Positions 34,303-44,155 are shown, numbered from the stretch's first letter. The stretch is 64,000 bases of DNA from Spirochaetota bacterium (GCA_023401595.1 JAEXDQ010000053.1:1-64000); one strand, 5' to 3'. The notes: generated by a model from the sequence alone, not told the origin. Made by a program: numbers and translations.

Positions 34303-34661
34303 GGATATTCCTGTGGTAAAAAAGCCCGCGGTGCCGGTACCGAAGTAATGCTCTTGAACCTTTGGTCCAAGGGGGGTACCAGTTTGCTGGACATTCTGTT
34401 CCTGAACACCGGAAAACCGGCAGGATCAATGCAATCCGGCTATGCCGTACCCCATATGTGTAAGTTGAGCCAAGAGACCGTGTCTCCGGGCGAACACCGC
34501 AGGCTGTTTGGTCAATATTGATTCCTGGTTACATGCTATCATGGATGGTGGGTGTTAGGAAAGGGGATTCTTCCCACTTCCGTTCCGCCGTCACATAAAA
34601 AAGGTTGCTGCTACGGTCTTTCTGGCCATTGCAGCAACCTCTTGTCACCGGACGGTACGCA
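34303..34661. other. Intergenic region with terminator
   Basis: About 360 bases upstream of the TPR gene. Apart from the terminator at 34603-34639 I see no gene; short open frames here lack ribosome sites. The promoter for the TPR-tsaE-tsaB operon should lie here. Confidence 0.4.
34603..34639 (-). terminator. Intrinsic terminator of the ZapB-like gene
   Basis: GGTTGCTGC (34603-34611) pairs with GCAGCAACC (34631-34639), and on the minus strand is followed at once by TTTTTTATG. Confidence 0.85.
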
Positions 34662-35060
34662 TTACAGCGAAGGCAAGTCTCCGAGGTCATCGAGAGAATC
34701 CATGGCATCCTCTGTCGGTTCAGGCTCTTCATCCAGTTCGATTTCATCGATGGTGACTCCATCCTGGGTCGTGTAGCTCTCAGCTTCTTCAAGCTCCTGC
34801 GCAGACAGCGTGTCAAAGAGATCGACGTCGTCGAGACCGTCGATGCTTGACAACGTGTCAAGGGCGCTAGCAATGCTTTCCTCAACAATCTTGTTGCTCT
34901 GGGTGAAGCTTTCAACATATTCTTCGAGTTCCGCATTATGGGTCTTCACCAAATCGAACTTTTCCTGAAGAGCGGCTTTTTCCTTCCTCAACATTTCAAT
35001 CAGGAATGCGGCCTTCTTTATTCGCAGTTCCAACAGCTGCATGCTATCAAGTGTCGACAT
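34662..35060 (-). CDS. Small coiled-coil protein, ZapB-like
   Basis: 132 aa. Residues 8-60 form a heptad-patterned coiled coil (LLELRIKKAAFLIEMLRKEKAALQEKF and on). The C-terminal half is strongly acidic (DEEPEPTEDAMDSLDDLGD). The pattern resembles ZapB-type division proteins, which are small coiled coils that help organise the Z-ring, but the similarity is of composition and layout only. It has its own terminator just downstream. Confidence 0.55.
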   Translation of the reverse strand: MSTLDSMQLLELRIKKAAFLIEMLRKEKAALQEKFDLVKTHNAELEEYVESFTQSNKIVEESIASALDTLSSIDGLDDVDLFDTLSAQELEEAESYTTQDGVTIDEIELDEEPEPTEDAMDSLDDLGDLPSL

Positions 35061-35251
35061 TGCTATTCCTCCTTGCCCGGAAAATGTCTATTTGTTTTTC
35101 GAACATCGTAATATTCTGATAAAACCATATTACCTTGCTCAGGTTTCATGGGCAAGAGAAATCGCCCATTATTCTACCGTAATCTGTTTTTTTACATGTA
35201 CCCGGATACTGACGGTATCAGGACGCTTGGCTAAAAGACTGGATTACCAAT

Positions 35252-35277
35252 CGACCCTACCGGATAGGGTAGGGTCG
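35252..35277 (-). other. Hairpin downstream of rplT
   Basis: CGACCCTACC (35252-35261) and GGTAGGGTCG (35268-35277) form ten perfect pairs about 24 bases past the rplT stop. No T-run follows on the minus strand, so termination is not certain. Confidence 0.5.
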
Positions 35278-35300
35278 ATCAAAAAACTAAAAGGATTGGC

Positions 35301-35660
35301 TTAGTTGGCTAGGACTCCCTTGACCTGGGATACCAGGGTGGAGAAAGTCGTCTTGTCCTCGATAGCCATATTGGAAAGAGCCTTGCGGTTGATCTCGATG
35401 TTGGCGAGCTTCAGACCGTGCATGAACTGGGAGTAGTTGAGCCCCTCAGTCTGTACCGCGGCGCTGATTCTTGCGATCCAGAGCTTACGGAAATCACGCT
35501 TGCGCTCTTTCCTGCCCCGGTATGCATACTGGCCAGCCTTCGCGACTGCGTCCTTCGCGACGCGGTTGTTCGTGCTTCTGCGGCCATAATAGCCTTTCGC
35601 CTGTTCGAGAATCTTCTTTCTTCTATCCTTGTGTTTGGTTCCGTCTACTGCTCTTGGCAT
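35301..35660 (-). CDS. rplT: 50S ribosomal protein L20
   Basis: 119 aa, the standard length, with the family sequence MPRAVDGTKHKDRRKKILEQAKGYYGRRSTN and the C-terminal globular part (ISAAVQTEGLNYSQFMHGL). It binds 23S rRNA early in 50S assembly and in many bacteria represses its own operon. It is the last gene of infC-rpmI-rplT. Confidence 0.97.
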   Translation of the reverse strand: MPRAVDGTKHKDRRKKILEQAKGYYGRRSTNNRVAKDAVAKAGQYAYRGRKERKRDFRKLWIARISAAVQTEGLNYSQFMHGLKLANIEINRKALSNMAIEDKTTFSTLVSQVKGVLAN

Positions 35661-35674
35661 ATTCCCACCCTACC

Positions 35675-35872
35675 TTATGCGTACGGAAGCAAGATTTTGA
35701 CTTTCTTTGCTTCTACATCACTGAGGATACCAGAAGCGCGGAGATCTCTCTTGCGCTTGCTGCTCTTCTTGGTGAGAATATGGCGCAGGCCCTGCTTCTT
35801 ATAGCGAACCTTGCCAGTCCCGGTGACCCTGTACCGCTTCGCAGCGGACTTTCTTGTTTTCATCTTCGGCAT
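35675..35872 (-). CDS. rpmI: 50S ribosomal protein L35
   Basis: 65 aa, basic, beginning MPKMKTRKSAAKRYRVTGTG and containing KKQGLRHILTKKSSKRKRDLR, as in all L35 proteins. It lies 14 bases upstream of rplT on the same strand. Confidence 0.97.
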   Translation of the reverse strand: MPKMKTRKSAAKRYRVTGTGKVRYKKQGLRHILTKKSSKRKRDLRASGILSDVEAKKVKILLPYA

Positions 35873-35951
35873 GATAACCTCTTTGCGCCCTCAAGGAACA
35901 AGAACCCCTGGAGCTGCTATTTTCAACATCCCATACGGGATACTGTTCGCC

Positions 35952-36494
35952 TTATTGCTTTTTGACGGGGACGCTTTTTGTCGGACTGACGATGATGGAC
36001 ATCATCTTGCCCTCCATGGCGGCGCCTTTGTCAAGGTTGAAACCTACACCATTTTCCGTAAGGATTTCAAGTATCTTGTCCAGGACGACCTTGCCCAGCT
36101 CGGTATGGGCGAGCTCTCGACCCCTGAAACGGATACTGATCTTGACTTTGTTCCCTTCCGCAAGGAAATCGGAAATGAACTTGGACTTTGTCTCGAGGTC
36201 GTGCTTCTCAATCTTGGGCTGCATCCTGATTTCTTTGACCTTGATGACAGTCTGGTTCTTCTTCGCGTCGCGGATGCGCTTTTCCTGTTCATACCGGTAC
36301 TTGCCGAAATCAAGAACTTTGCAGACCGGCGGTTCCGCGTTCGGCGATACCTCTACAAGGTCCAGCCCCGCTTCTTCCGCAAGCTGTACGGCGTCGTAGA
36401 CGCTCATGATTCCCCGCTGTGTACCATCTGCGTCGATGACGAACACTTCTCTAGCACGGATCTGTCTATTGATCCTCAAATCCTTTGTAGCCAA
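35952..36494 (-). CDS. infC: Translation initiation factor IF-3
   Basis: Binds the 30S subunit and checks start-codon pairing. No ATG is available at the right place; the frame is open to 36575, but GAGGAG followed by TTG at 36494 gives MATKDLRINRQIRAREVFVID and 180 aa, the usual size. N-domain GIMSVYDAVQLAEEAGLDLVEVSPNAEPPVCK and C-domain KEIRMQPKIEKHDLETK and KISIRFRGRELAH are intact. A rare start codon in infC is known elsewhere as the basis of self-repression by IF-3, so the TTG is probably meaningful. First gene of infC-rpmI-rplT. Confidence 0.96.
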   Translation of the reverse strand: MATKDLRINRQIRAREVFVIDADGTQRGIMSVYDAVQLAEEAGLDLVEVSPNAEPPVCKVLDFGKYRYEQEKRIRDAKKNQTVIKVKEIRMQPKIEKHDLETKSKFISDFLAEGNKVKISIRFRGRELAHTELGKVVLDKILEILTENGVGFNLDKGAAMEGKMMSIIVSPTKSVPVKKQ

Positions 36495-36887
36495 TCGATC
36501 TCCTCGTTTTTTCTGGAAAAACCCACAATAAAAGAATATGCAGACTTCACAAGTCTCAATTTGAGAATATATCACGAAGCCATATGAGTGTCAAAGTCTC
36601 GGGCGCACGTATTCAGAGGAAAATCCGTATTATTGCAGAAATGGCGTACCTACGGAGATAATCAACACTTTTTTATATAAATGATGAAAAAAGTTGGAAA
36701 AGTTCTGTCAGAAGCCTTGTTCTTTATTTACAGAATAATCATTTTTGTATAGATTTACCTGCGATGAATTTCGCCCTGAGGAGTTATTCGTCCGCCGCCT
36801 CCGTAGTAGGGGCGTACTCTTGATAATTCAATGAAGCTGTTCTGCACAAAGTAAAGAACCAGATATAGATAGATAATGGAGAATCTC
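36495..36887. other. Divergent intergenic region infC / lipoprotein
   Basis: About 390 bases, A+T-rich in the centre (36640-36760). On the plus strand TTTACA and TATAGA near 36728-36755 look like promoter boxes at a short 15-base spacing, which would serve the lipoprotein pair. No gene is seen. Confidence 0.4.
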
Positions 36888-39665
36888 ATGAAAACATCAT
36901 TCCGAAAAAAAGGTATGCTCGCATGCGCTTGTATGTTCATGGTGCTGCTGGCACTTATGACAGGATGCGCTCAACCAAATACAGCGAAGAATCTAGCCAA
37001 AGACGTGACGGTCACCATTTCGACCGCCACGTCAAGGACGATCATGCCGCAGGATTATCCGACTCCGGCACTATACACCATCACCATGACAAGCAGGACT
37101 GCCGGGATCAACTCCCCCGCGCCTGTCGATGTCGCTCATGCTGCGGAGGGCGCTACGTACGCAACCATTTCTCAGGTGCAAATCGGCAACTATTCATTGC
37201 AGGTCAATGCGTATAGCGATGAAGCGAAAACCAAGAAGATTTTTACAGGTTCCTCCGATATCGCCGTCACAGCCAATGGAAGCAATGGATTTGAAGTGTC
37301 ATTGAATGTCATTTCCTCCTCTTCGGGCGAAAACGACACAGGGACCGTCGCCGTGGCTTTCGATTGGTCGGCGACAAATAGAACGGTCACCGATGTGGAA
37401 TTGCTCATCTCCGATGGTTCTGATGAAGCTGGCGTCCTGCAATTTTCGTCTCAGGGAAAAGTCGCCGTTGGAACAGGCGCTTCGACATTGAACTTTTCAA
37501 AAGCTGTGGCCATCGGCAAGAACCAGTACGCCATGTTCAAGTTGTGGAATGGTTCTGAATTGATCGGGGAGACCGGCGTGGAGATTCTGCACGTGTTCCT
37601 CAATATGGAGTCCACTCCTACCGTGGCGAAGAATTACGTGTTCACGGAAGCCGATTTCCAGCCGGCGGAAGGTGTGAAGCAGGTAAGCGTCGCATCTGTT
37701 TCTGACGGTTCCAAGGTTGGGTTGAAGATTGACTGGACCAATCCTGTAGGCTGCGACCATCAGGTGATTTCCTGGAAGCTCAGTGGAGCGGACGAACCTC
37801 TTGATTCCCATACTACGGCTTCTTCTCAGAATACCTATACCATCGCCGACCTCACGGTCAATACCGAGTATCTTATTACGATAACCACTTATTATGCGTC
37901 AGGGCTTGTCAGTCCCGCCGTGTCTTTGATAAAGACGACCGCGGTACCTGTCGCGAGCGTTTCTCTCGAAGGGATTCCTTCCGCGCAACAGACAGCTTTT
38001 GCTCCCGGGGCAAGCTACAAGTTGTCGCCTGTCGTTGTATCCGCGGTTCCCGGCCACGAGGCTACCGATCTGGGCTATGTCTGGGAGTCTTCCGACGAAT
38101 CAATCGTCAAGGTCATGTCGGACGGTTCCGCCGTCGCGCAGAAGGCGGGTGTGGCGACAGTTACGGTTACGACGGTCAATGGCAACAAGAGCGCGTCTGT
38201 GGACGTCACTGTGCATCTTGCCGTCCCCATTGTCACAGCGGTCGCGGAGGCCGATGGAATCAAGGTCTCCTGGGCGGCTATTTCTGATGCGGCCAGCTAT
38301 GAGGTGAAACGCGCCGATGGAACTGTTCTCTCGACTGTAACAGCGGATTCTTCTTCCGTCGCGACGTATAAGGATACCGCTTTGATCGCCGGCAATTCCT
38401 ATAGCTATACGGTTCAAGCGAAAGCTTCTTCCGGTGACGTCGTTCTCGACAGCGCTGTTTCTACTGCGTCGACGGCGGTTAGTCCGGCCCAGCCGACTAT
38501 CTCCATTGCCTTGCCGGCTGTGGCAAGAGATCTGACAAATGGCGTATTCGCCGATAAGGTCTTCAACCTTGTAGCCGGTGACCCCGCGCTGACTATTGCC
38601 ATTACGCCCATCACCGACGCCGTTTCTTATCAGTGGATGTTGAACACTACCAGGCTATCTTCGTCGACTGAGCCGTATATCACTGCGGTCGATGAACATA
38701 CGGCCGGTTTGAAGCCGGGGGTAATGGACAACCGCCTGACTCTTGTCGTGACCGACGGCGCGGGGGATATGTATTCCGCTACGGCTCCTTTGTACTATAT
38801 CGCCGTGAAGGACACCGACGTTTCCTATACTGGGGATACCACGATCAAAACGACCGCGGGAGCGGTTCAGCTTACGGCCGATGTAACGCCGTCCAATGCG
38901 TCGATTCAAACGGTAACATGGTCGTTGGTGAATCCTGACCTTGCAGCTGGAATCTGCACCCTGTCGGACGACGGGCTCTTTACGGCTCTGGATACTGGTT
39001 CCGTGGATGTTCGGATGACCACACACAGCGGAGCTACAAAGACCGTCGCCATCAACTGTGTGGTTCCTGTCAAGGGCGTGACGATACAGCCCACTACCGC
39101 ACAGGGCCAGCACTTCGTGAACGGGCAGAATGGATATGGAGAGGTGACTCTTTCGGCTGTCGTGGAATCCGCGACGGAAGGCAAGGCCGTGACGGATCAG
39201 TCGATTGTTTGGTCAAGTTCCAATTCCTCTGTAGCGACGGTAGACACTGCTGGAAAAGTTACGCCCGTGGGAGCTGGGACGGCGACGATAACGGTAAAAA
39301 CCAATGATGGGGCTTTCATTGCGACTTATTCGATGTCCGTTATTAATGGTACGATTATCTACAATGCCAAGAACGTGACAAATACTACAGTTTCTTGTTC
39401 AGGACATGCGATTATCGGTTACCATAAAAGTTATAATTTTACAGCGTCTTATTCTTCTTCATTGGCTAGTGACTATGTCGTGTCTTGGGCGTTTGCTGAT
39501 GGTAGCACTTCGAAAGGAACTACTAGCCAAATTCTGCTGGAAAACTACAATGCTGCTACTGTGACATTCAAAAGAGGACCTTTGGCTACTGTACTCGATT
39601 TGGTCGCAACAATAAAGAAAGACAATGTTGTAGTTCACACAATGCAATGTACTTGTGGGAATTAA
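36888..39665 (+). CDS. Large Ig-like/FN3 surface lipoprotein (paralogue 1)
   Basis: The ATG at 36888 follows TGGAGAA. A lipoprotein signal peptide (MKTSFRKKGMLACACM, then FMVLLALMTGC) is followed by a mature start with STATSRTIMPQDYPTPALYTI. Later parts include an FN3-like strand pattern (about 275-355), a Big_2-type Ig domain (SLEGIPSAQQTAFAPG to VTVHLA, about 365-450), another FN3 (to about 535), and two more Big_2-like units near the end (DTDVSYTGDTTIKTTAGAV and WSSSNSSVATVDTAGKVTPVGAGTATITV). The 925-residue protein probably sits on the cell surface or in the periplasm. Its downstream neighbour is a paralogue with the same domain order. Confidence 0.8.
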   Translation: MKTSFRKKGMLACACMFMVLLALMTGCAQPNTAKNLAKDVTVTISTATSRTIMPQDYPTPALYTITMTSRTAGINSPAPVDVAHAAEGATYATISQVQIGNYSLQVNAYSDEAKTKKIFTGSSDIAVTANGSNGFEVSLNVISSSSGENDTGTVAVAFDWSATNRTVTDVELLISDGSDEAGVLQFSSQGKVAVGTGASTLNFSKAVAIGKNQYAMFKLWNGSELIGETGVEILHVFLNMESTPTVAKNYVFTEADFQPAEGVKQVSVASVSDGSKVGLKIDWTNPVGCDHQVISWKLSGADEPLDSHTTASSQNTYTIADLTVNTEYLITITTYYASGLVSPAVSLIKTTAVPVASVSLEGIPSAQQTAFAPGASYKLSPVVVSAVPGHEATDLGYVWESSDESIVKVMSDGSAVAQKAGVATVTVTTVNGNKSASVDVTVHLAVPIVTAVAEADGIKVSWAAISDAASYEVKRADGTVLSTVTADSSSVATYKDTALIAGNSYSYTVQAKASSGDVVLDSAVSTASTAVSPAQPTISIALPAVARDLTNGVFADKVFNLVAGDPALTIAITPITDAVSYQWMLNTTRLSSSTEPYITAVDEHTAGLKPGVMDNRLTLVVTDGAGDMYSATAPLYYIAVKDTDVSYTGDTTIKTTAGAVQLTADVTPSNASIQTVTWSLVNPDLAAGICTLSDDGLFTALDTGSVDVRMTTHSGATKTVAINCVVPVKGVTIQPTTAQGQHFVNGQNGYGEVTLSAVVESATEGKAVTDQSIVWSSSNSSVATVDTAGKVTPVGAGTATITVKTNDGAFIATYSMSVINGTIIYNAKNVTNTTVSCSGHAIIGYHKSYNFTASYSSSLASDYVVSWAFADGSTSKGTTSQILLENYNAATVTFKRGPLATVLDLVATIKKDNVVVHTMQCTCGN

Positions 39666-39677
39666 GGGAAATTAAGT

Positions 39678-42530
39678 ATGAAGCGTATTTCTTTTGGTGT
39701 TATTATATCAGTTTGCTTGTTGCTCTTCCTCACCAGTTGTCAGGACACCAGTGACTTCACGTTTCGGGCGGTGGTGAGAGGGCAGCTGCCGGACGGCATG
39801 AACTCCCGGACCGTGATGCCCCAGGAGGGGTATACGGTGCCGGGGTACTATGTCGCCACGCTGACTTCAAAAGCTGATTCAAGGACCTACACAGGAACCA
39901 CTTCGGATATCTCCGACGGTATTGTGATCGACAATATTTCCGCAGGCTCGTATACGCTGAAAGTCGACGGCTACACCAGCGAATCCGACCGGACATGGCT
40001 GATGACCGGTTCCATCAGCGCCGATATCTATTATACATCGACAATGGAATACATCGTTCCGATCGATGTCATCTCCTCCGGAGATGGACTTACCAGTACT
40101 GTAGCAATCGATATAGACTGGTCCGGTACGAGCAAGCGGATCGATACCGTCGAGCTGTATGTCTCTGACTTTCCTGACAGCTCTACGCTTGACACCTGGA
40201 CGAAAGTAGCGACACAGGAGATAGAGTTCGTCGATTCAAATCCTGGTCGCATGTCGTTCAGACAACAGGTCCCTGTCAGTCCAAAGAAATACATGAAGTT
40301 CCTGTACTACGAGGAGGGGCGGTGCATCGGATATTCTGAACCCGAGCTTGCTCATTTCTATTCCGGGCAGGTAGCCACCACCAGCGTACCTTCCCGATAT
40401 GTCTACGACGATGTGAGCAACCCGTTCCGCCTGGCCTTGAACATCACCGATATCAATCTCTCTTATGGTGATGATGATACGTCGCTCGTCCTGTCCTGGG
40501 TTAACCCCTACGTGTATGACAAAATCATAATCGTACATTGGAAGACTTCAAGCGAAGATTACAAGGCGACGACGGAGATCAACAAGACCAACGAGTCTGA
40601 CTATCTGGACGCGGCTTCCCAAAAGATGCGCGTGAGTTTCAGCGGCTTGGAAAAAGAAACCGGATACACTTTTGAAATCTATGTGGTCCATACTACCGGC
40701 CAGCATTCCGAACATGCGTTCAAGGAGCTTTCCACTGCGACGCTTGTAAAGACAATCACGCTGACGAATTCTCTCACGCTCGAAGAGCAGAGGCGTTTTA
40801 CGCCGGAGATGTCCTGTACTATCACCGCCGGATATGCGCCTGCCGACGCGACGCTTGGTAGCGGTTTCCTTTGGAAGTCCAGCAATCCCGCCATCGCTAC
40901 TGTAGAGTCCGTTGGCACGAATCTGGCGAAAGTCACTGCAGTCGGTCCTGGCAAGGCCGTTATCACCTGCACTGCGCCTGTCGGCGGCATTCATGCCTCG
41001 GAAAATATCCTGGTGTCTTTCGCTAGTCCGACAGGACTATCAGCTACGGCTGCCGACCAAGGAATTTCCCTTGCCTGGCAGGACGGCAATTCCAGTATTG
41101 CCGGCTATAAAGTGTATCGCAGTAAGGATTCCGGCAGTTTCGTTCAGGTCGCTACGGTGGGCGCAGAGACGAAAGCTTATTCGGATACTCAGGTGCAGTC
41201 CGGCGGTTCCTATGCCTATAAGGTTTCGGCGTACGGTACGATCGACGGTGTTGAATGCGAGAGCCTGTCCGAAGTCTCGGCGAGCGTCGAAATCAAGAAT
41301 CCGACGATCTCCATCGTGTTGCCGGAAGCTCCTGCCGATATCAACGCCGTGTTCAGCCAATACAGCGGTACGACGTTCTACTCCGATGAAGACTTGGTCG
41401 TCGAACTGACTTCCCCGATTACCGATGCGGTCGAATATCGCTGGTACCTCAATGGCACCCAACTTGCGGCGGGCAATTATGACGCCGTGAAATCCATCAC
41501 GATCAACAAGGATACGAACGGCATCAACCTGACACAGGTAGCGCCGATGCAGGATCTCATGCTGGTCGTGACGATCGGCAGTATGGATTTCTCCAATACC
41601 CTGCGGGTCTATATGGTCGATAAGGCGCAGATTGTCAATGTTGACGAAATCCAATTGGAGGCGCCTGCCAGAATCACTTATGGAACACCGCAGAAGGTGA
41701 CCGCCACCGTCTTGCCGGCCACCGCCACCGTCAAGAGCCTTGTATGGAGTAGCAGCGACGATTCCATCGCTTCTGTCGATAGGGAAGGGCTGGTGACCAT
41801 CCGCAAGTCCGGTTCTGTACAGATTACCGCTACTAACGAAGTTTCCGGCGTCTCGGCTACGACTGGACCGATTGAATGCTATGTACCGGTCGCGTCGGTG
41901 GAGATACAGACTCCGAGCCGCAACCATGTCTTTGTAGCAGGCTTCAATGGTTACAACCAGACTCAGTTGATTGCAACCGTCAATTCTGTGGCGGGTACGT
42001 CCGTTGTTGCGACGAATACTACTGTTGTATGGGAAAGCTCGGATACGACAATCGTTCAAGTCGATTCAACCGGAATGGTAACCTCGGTTGGTAACGGCAC
42101 TGCGACTATCGTTGCACGTAGCGGCGATGACAATCAGATTGCAGATACCATAGATATTCTTTCCGTCGCTGGACAACTTGCCAAGAACGGGACGAATGTT
42201 GATTCTGAATCTGATGTTGCTACGACTGGTAGCGCGGGTAGTGGAAATACCTATACATTCTCAGTTTCTTATCCAGTGTTAGATGTCGATAGCCTGGGGT
42301 ACACTCGTATATGGACATTGGCTGATGATTTTGAGGCAGACGGTTCGACCAAGGGTGAGAACACCAATAGAGGGTCTGCGGGTATTCGTATCCGGCTTAC
42401 AGGTTCATTGACTGAATCGTCCGTAACACTCAATCGTCAGGCGAATGCCAGCAAGCTCTATTTGGTTGCAAAGCTTCTCGATGCCAATGGGGTCGTGGCG
42501 ATGCAGACTTGGTGTCGGGTTCTTCCTTGA
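39678..42530 (+). CDS. Large Ig-like/FN3 surface lipoprotein (paralogue 2)
   Basis: Begins 12 bases after paralogue 1 stops. Signal peptide MKRISFGVIISVCLLLFLTSC with a clear lipobox, then GMNSRTVMPQEGYTVPGYYVATL, matching the S-R-T-x-M-P-Q segment of its neighbour. Domain order is the same: N-terminal beta domain, FN3 (about 255-350), Big_2 (WKSSNPAIATVESVGTNLAKVTAVGPGKAVITC), FN3 (about 455-540), and two Big_2-like units (WSSSDDSIASVDREGLVTIRKSG and WESSDTTIVQVDSTGMVTSVGNGTATIVA). 950 aa. No catalytic motif is visible; adhesion or a structural role is plausible but not shown. Confidence 0.8.
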   Translation: MKRISFGVIISVCLLLFLTSCQDTSDFTFRAVVRGQLPDGMNSRTVMPQEGYTVPGYYVATLTSKADSRTYTGTTSDISDGIVIDNISAGSYTLKVDGYTSESDRTWLMTGSISADIYYTSTMEYIVPIDVISSGDGLTSTVAIDIDWSGTSKRIDTVELYVSDFPDSSTLDTWTKVATQEIEFVDSNPGRMSFRQQVPVSPKKYMKFLYYEEGRCIGYSEPELAHFYSGQVATTSVPSRYVYDDVSNPFRLALNITDINLSYGDDDTSLVLSWVNPYVYDKIIIVHWKTSSEDYKATTEINKTNESDYLDAASQKMRVSFSGLEKETGYTFEIYVVHTTGQHSEHAFKELSTATLVKTITLTNSLTLEEQRRFTPEMSCTITAGYAPADATLGSGFLWKSSNPAIATVESVGTNLAKVTAVGPGKAVITCTAPVGGIHASENILVSFASPTGLSATAADQGISLAWQDGNSSIAGYKVYRSKDSGSFVQVATVGAETKAYSDTQVQSGGSYAYKVSAYGTIDGVECESLSEVSASVEIKNPTISIVLPEAPADINAVFSQYSGTTFYSDEDLVVELTSPITDAVEYRWYLNGTQLAAGNYDAVKSITINKDTNGINLTQVAPMQDLMLVVTIGSMDFSNTLRVYMVDKAQIVNVDEIQLEAPARITYGTPQKVTATVLPATATVKSLVWSSSDDSIASVDREGLVTIRKSGSVQITATNEVSGVSATTGPIECYVPVASVEIQTPSRNHVFVAGFNGYNQTQLIATVNSVAGTSVVATNTTVVWESSDTTIVQVDSTGMVTSVGNGTATIVARSGDDNQIADTIDILSVAGQLAKNGTNVDSESDVATTGSAGSGNTYTFSVSYPVLDVDSLGYTRIWTLADDFEADGSTKGENTNRGSAGIRIRLTGSLTESSVTLNRQANASKLYLVAKLLDANGVVAMQTWCRVLP

Positions 42531-42574
42531 CAGTTTGAGACTTCCTTTGCCATTTGTATTTGATATGATGAAAT

Positions 42575-42606
42575 AAAGGCGGTGTTCCGGTTGGAGCGCC
42601 GCCTTT
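42575..42606. terminator. Terminator after the lipoprotein pair
   Basis: AAAGGCGG (42575-42582) pairs with CCGCCTTT (42599-42606), followed by ATCTATCTT. It lies between the lipoprotein operon and the convergent AI-2E gene. Confidence 0.7.
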
Positions 42607-42662
42607 ATCTATCTTACCGTATCGTCTTTGCCCAATAGCTGTTCACCTCTTTCATAGAAGTA

Positions 42663-43868
42663 TCAGTCTCTCCGTCTCCCATCCGATTTCCCGGCTGTAA
42701 TGATATCATCGCCGGTTTCTTGATTCTCCGTGTCGTGGGCATTCGCTTTTCTCGCCGTCCTGGCCGCGACCTCTTCTCTGATCAGTTTATAGCAGACCGA
42801 GGTAATCGGTACGGCGAACACCATCCCGATCAAGCCTCCCAGCCCACCGCCGACCATCACCGCGGCGAAGACCCAGATCGCCGGCAGCCCGACGGAGGAA
42901 CCCACGACGCGGGGGTAGATCAGGTTCCCCTCGATCTGCTGGAGGATGACGAGATACACGACGAACCCGACTGCCGTCAACGGATTGACCATGGCGATCA
43001 TGAACGCTCCGACACCCGCTCCAATGAACGCGCCGACGATAGGAATCAGCGCCGTTACGCCTACAAGAGCGCCTATCATCACCGCATACGGCATTCTGAA
43101 TGCCAGCATACCCACAGCGCACAACGTACCGAGAATGACCGCTTCCGTACACTGTCCGACGACGAACTTCGCGAAAGTCTGGTATGTCGTCGATGCGACA
43201 TGCATGAAACGTTGCTCGGCCCTCGGTGAGACAAACGCTTCAATCAACAGTGAAAACTGACGAGTCAGCTTTTCCTTGCTCGCCAGTATATAGAGGGCGA
43301 ACGCCAATGCCATGAAGAACGTGATGACGCCGTTTATTCCGCTGGAGATGATCGCCACGGTATTGCTGATGAGTTTCGGCGTCCAGCTTTGCAGCTTCGA
43401 CAGGAGGCTGCTTTGCAGGTTGTTGATGTCTATTCCCTGCTCATTGAGAAATGTCGCCAACTGTGGATGCCTGCCGTTGTTTTCCGCCCACCAGCCGTCG
43501 AATTTGTCGAACGCCGTAGACAAGGAGTCGACAAGAACCTTTCCTCCCTTTATCAGCTCCGGTACGACCAGATTGATGATCAGGTACATGAGCGCGACGA
43601 TGATCACGATGGACAACAGGATACTGACCGGCCTCTTGATCTTCTGTATCCAACGTTTCTTGCATAAGCCGAACAGCTTTTCCAAGCGGCTCATCGGAAT
43701 GTTCAGGACGAAGGCGATGCAACAGCCTAGGAACAGGGGTAGGAAGATCGACAGGATATGTTTTACGACACGCACCGCGGTAGGAAAGTTCTGAAGCATG
43801 CTGTAGAGCAGAATCAAAGCGGCGCCGATACCCGCCACTTTCCAAAGATGCTTGTATTTATCCGTCAT
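42663..43868 (-). CDS. AI-2E family transporter
   Basis: 401-residue inner-membrane protein with about eight hydrophobic segments. The start at 43868 follows GGGAGG; the open frame extends to 44015 without support. Blocks typical of the family: LLYSMLQNFPTAV, ILSIFLPLFLGCCIAFVLN, the long soluble loop (about 105-190), and GVTALIPIVGAFIGAGVGAF with VILQQIEGNLIYPRVVG. Members export autoinducer-2 or work as sodium/proton antiporters; the substrate here is unknown. The C-terminal tail is charged. Confidence 0.85.
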   Translation of the reverse strand: MTDKYKHLWKVAGIGAALILLYSMLQNFPTAVRVVKHILSIFLPLFLGCCIAFVLNIPMSRLEKLFGLCKKRWIQKIKRPVSILLSIVIIVALMYLIINLVVPELIKGGKVLVDSLSTAFDKFDGWWAENNGRHPQLATFLNEQGIDINNLQSSLLSKLQSWTPKLISNTVAIISSGINGVITFFMALAFALYILASKEKLTRQFSLLIEAFVSPRAEQRFMHVASTTYQTFAKFVVGQCTEAVILGTLCAVGMLAFRMPYAVMIGALVGVTALIPIVGAFIGAGVGAFMIAMVNPLTAVGFVVYLVILQQIEGNLIYPRVVGSSVGLPAIWVFAAVMVGGGLGGLIGMVFAVPITSVCYKLIREEVAARTARKANAHDTENQETGDDIITAGKSDGRRRD

Positions 43869-44038
43869 GCCATGCCTCCCGTTCCCAATGATACTTGCCT
43901 TGCCGCATCGTGGCAACCGTCGCCATATGTCGGTCAGGCTTCGCCCCTCGGCCCTTGCGCATGCCACCCAGCCCGTCCATTCCACGGTGTGTATCGTAGA
44001 GCCGACACCCCACATAGCGATGATGTGGCGGCCCGCCT

Positions 44039-44079
44039 GGCTACCGTAGGGCTACCCCTGGGCTACCGTAGGGCTACCC
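44039..44079. repeat. Two 19-bp direct repeats
   Basis: GGCTACCGTAGGGCTACCC occurs at 44039-44057 and again at 44061-44079, period 22. Each copy itself contains two GGCTACC blocks. It lies between the AI-2E gene start and the aldolase terminator. Confidence 0.7.
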
Positions 44080-44096
44080 TTTACCACTAATGACAA

Positions 44097-44131
44097 AAAA
44101 GGCCGACACCTTTTTGTGGCATCGGTCTTTT
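44097..44131 (-). terminator. Terminator of the aldolase gene
   Basis: AAAAGGCCGA pairs with TCGGTCTTTT, extended inward through GU pairs; on the minus strand it ends in TTTTTT. Confidence 0.8.
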
Positions 44132-44155
44132 GATTTGTGTACGCTGTCAAGCGGT

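Noticed and set aside
34246..34521. Plus-strand ORF of 91 codons upstream of the TPR gene
   Set aside because: It overlaps the TPR start on the other strand and lacks a ribosome site.
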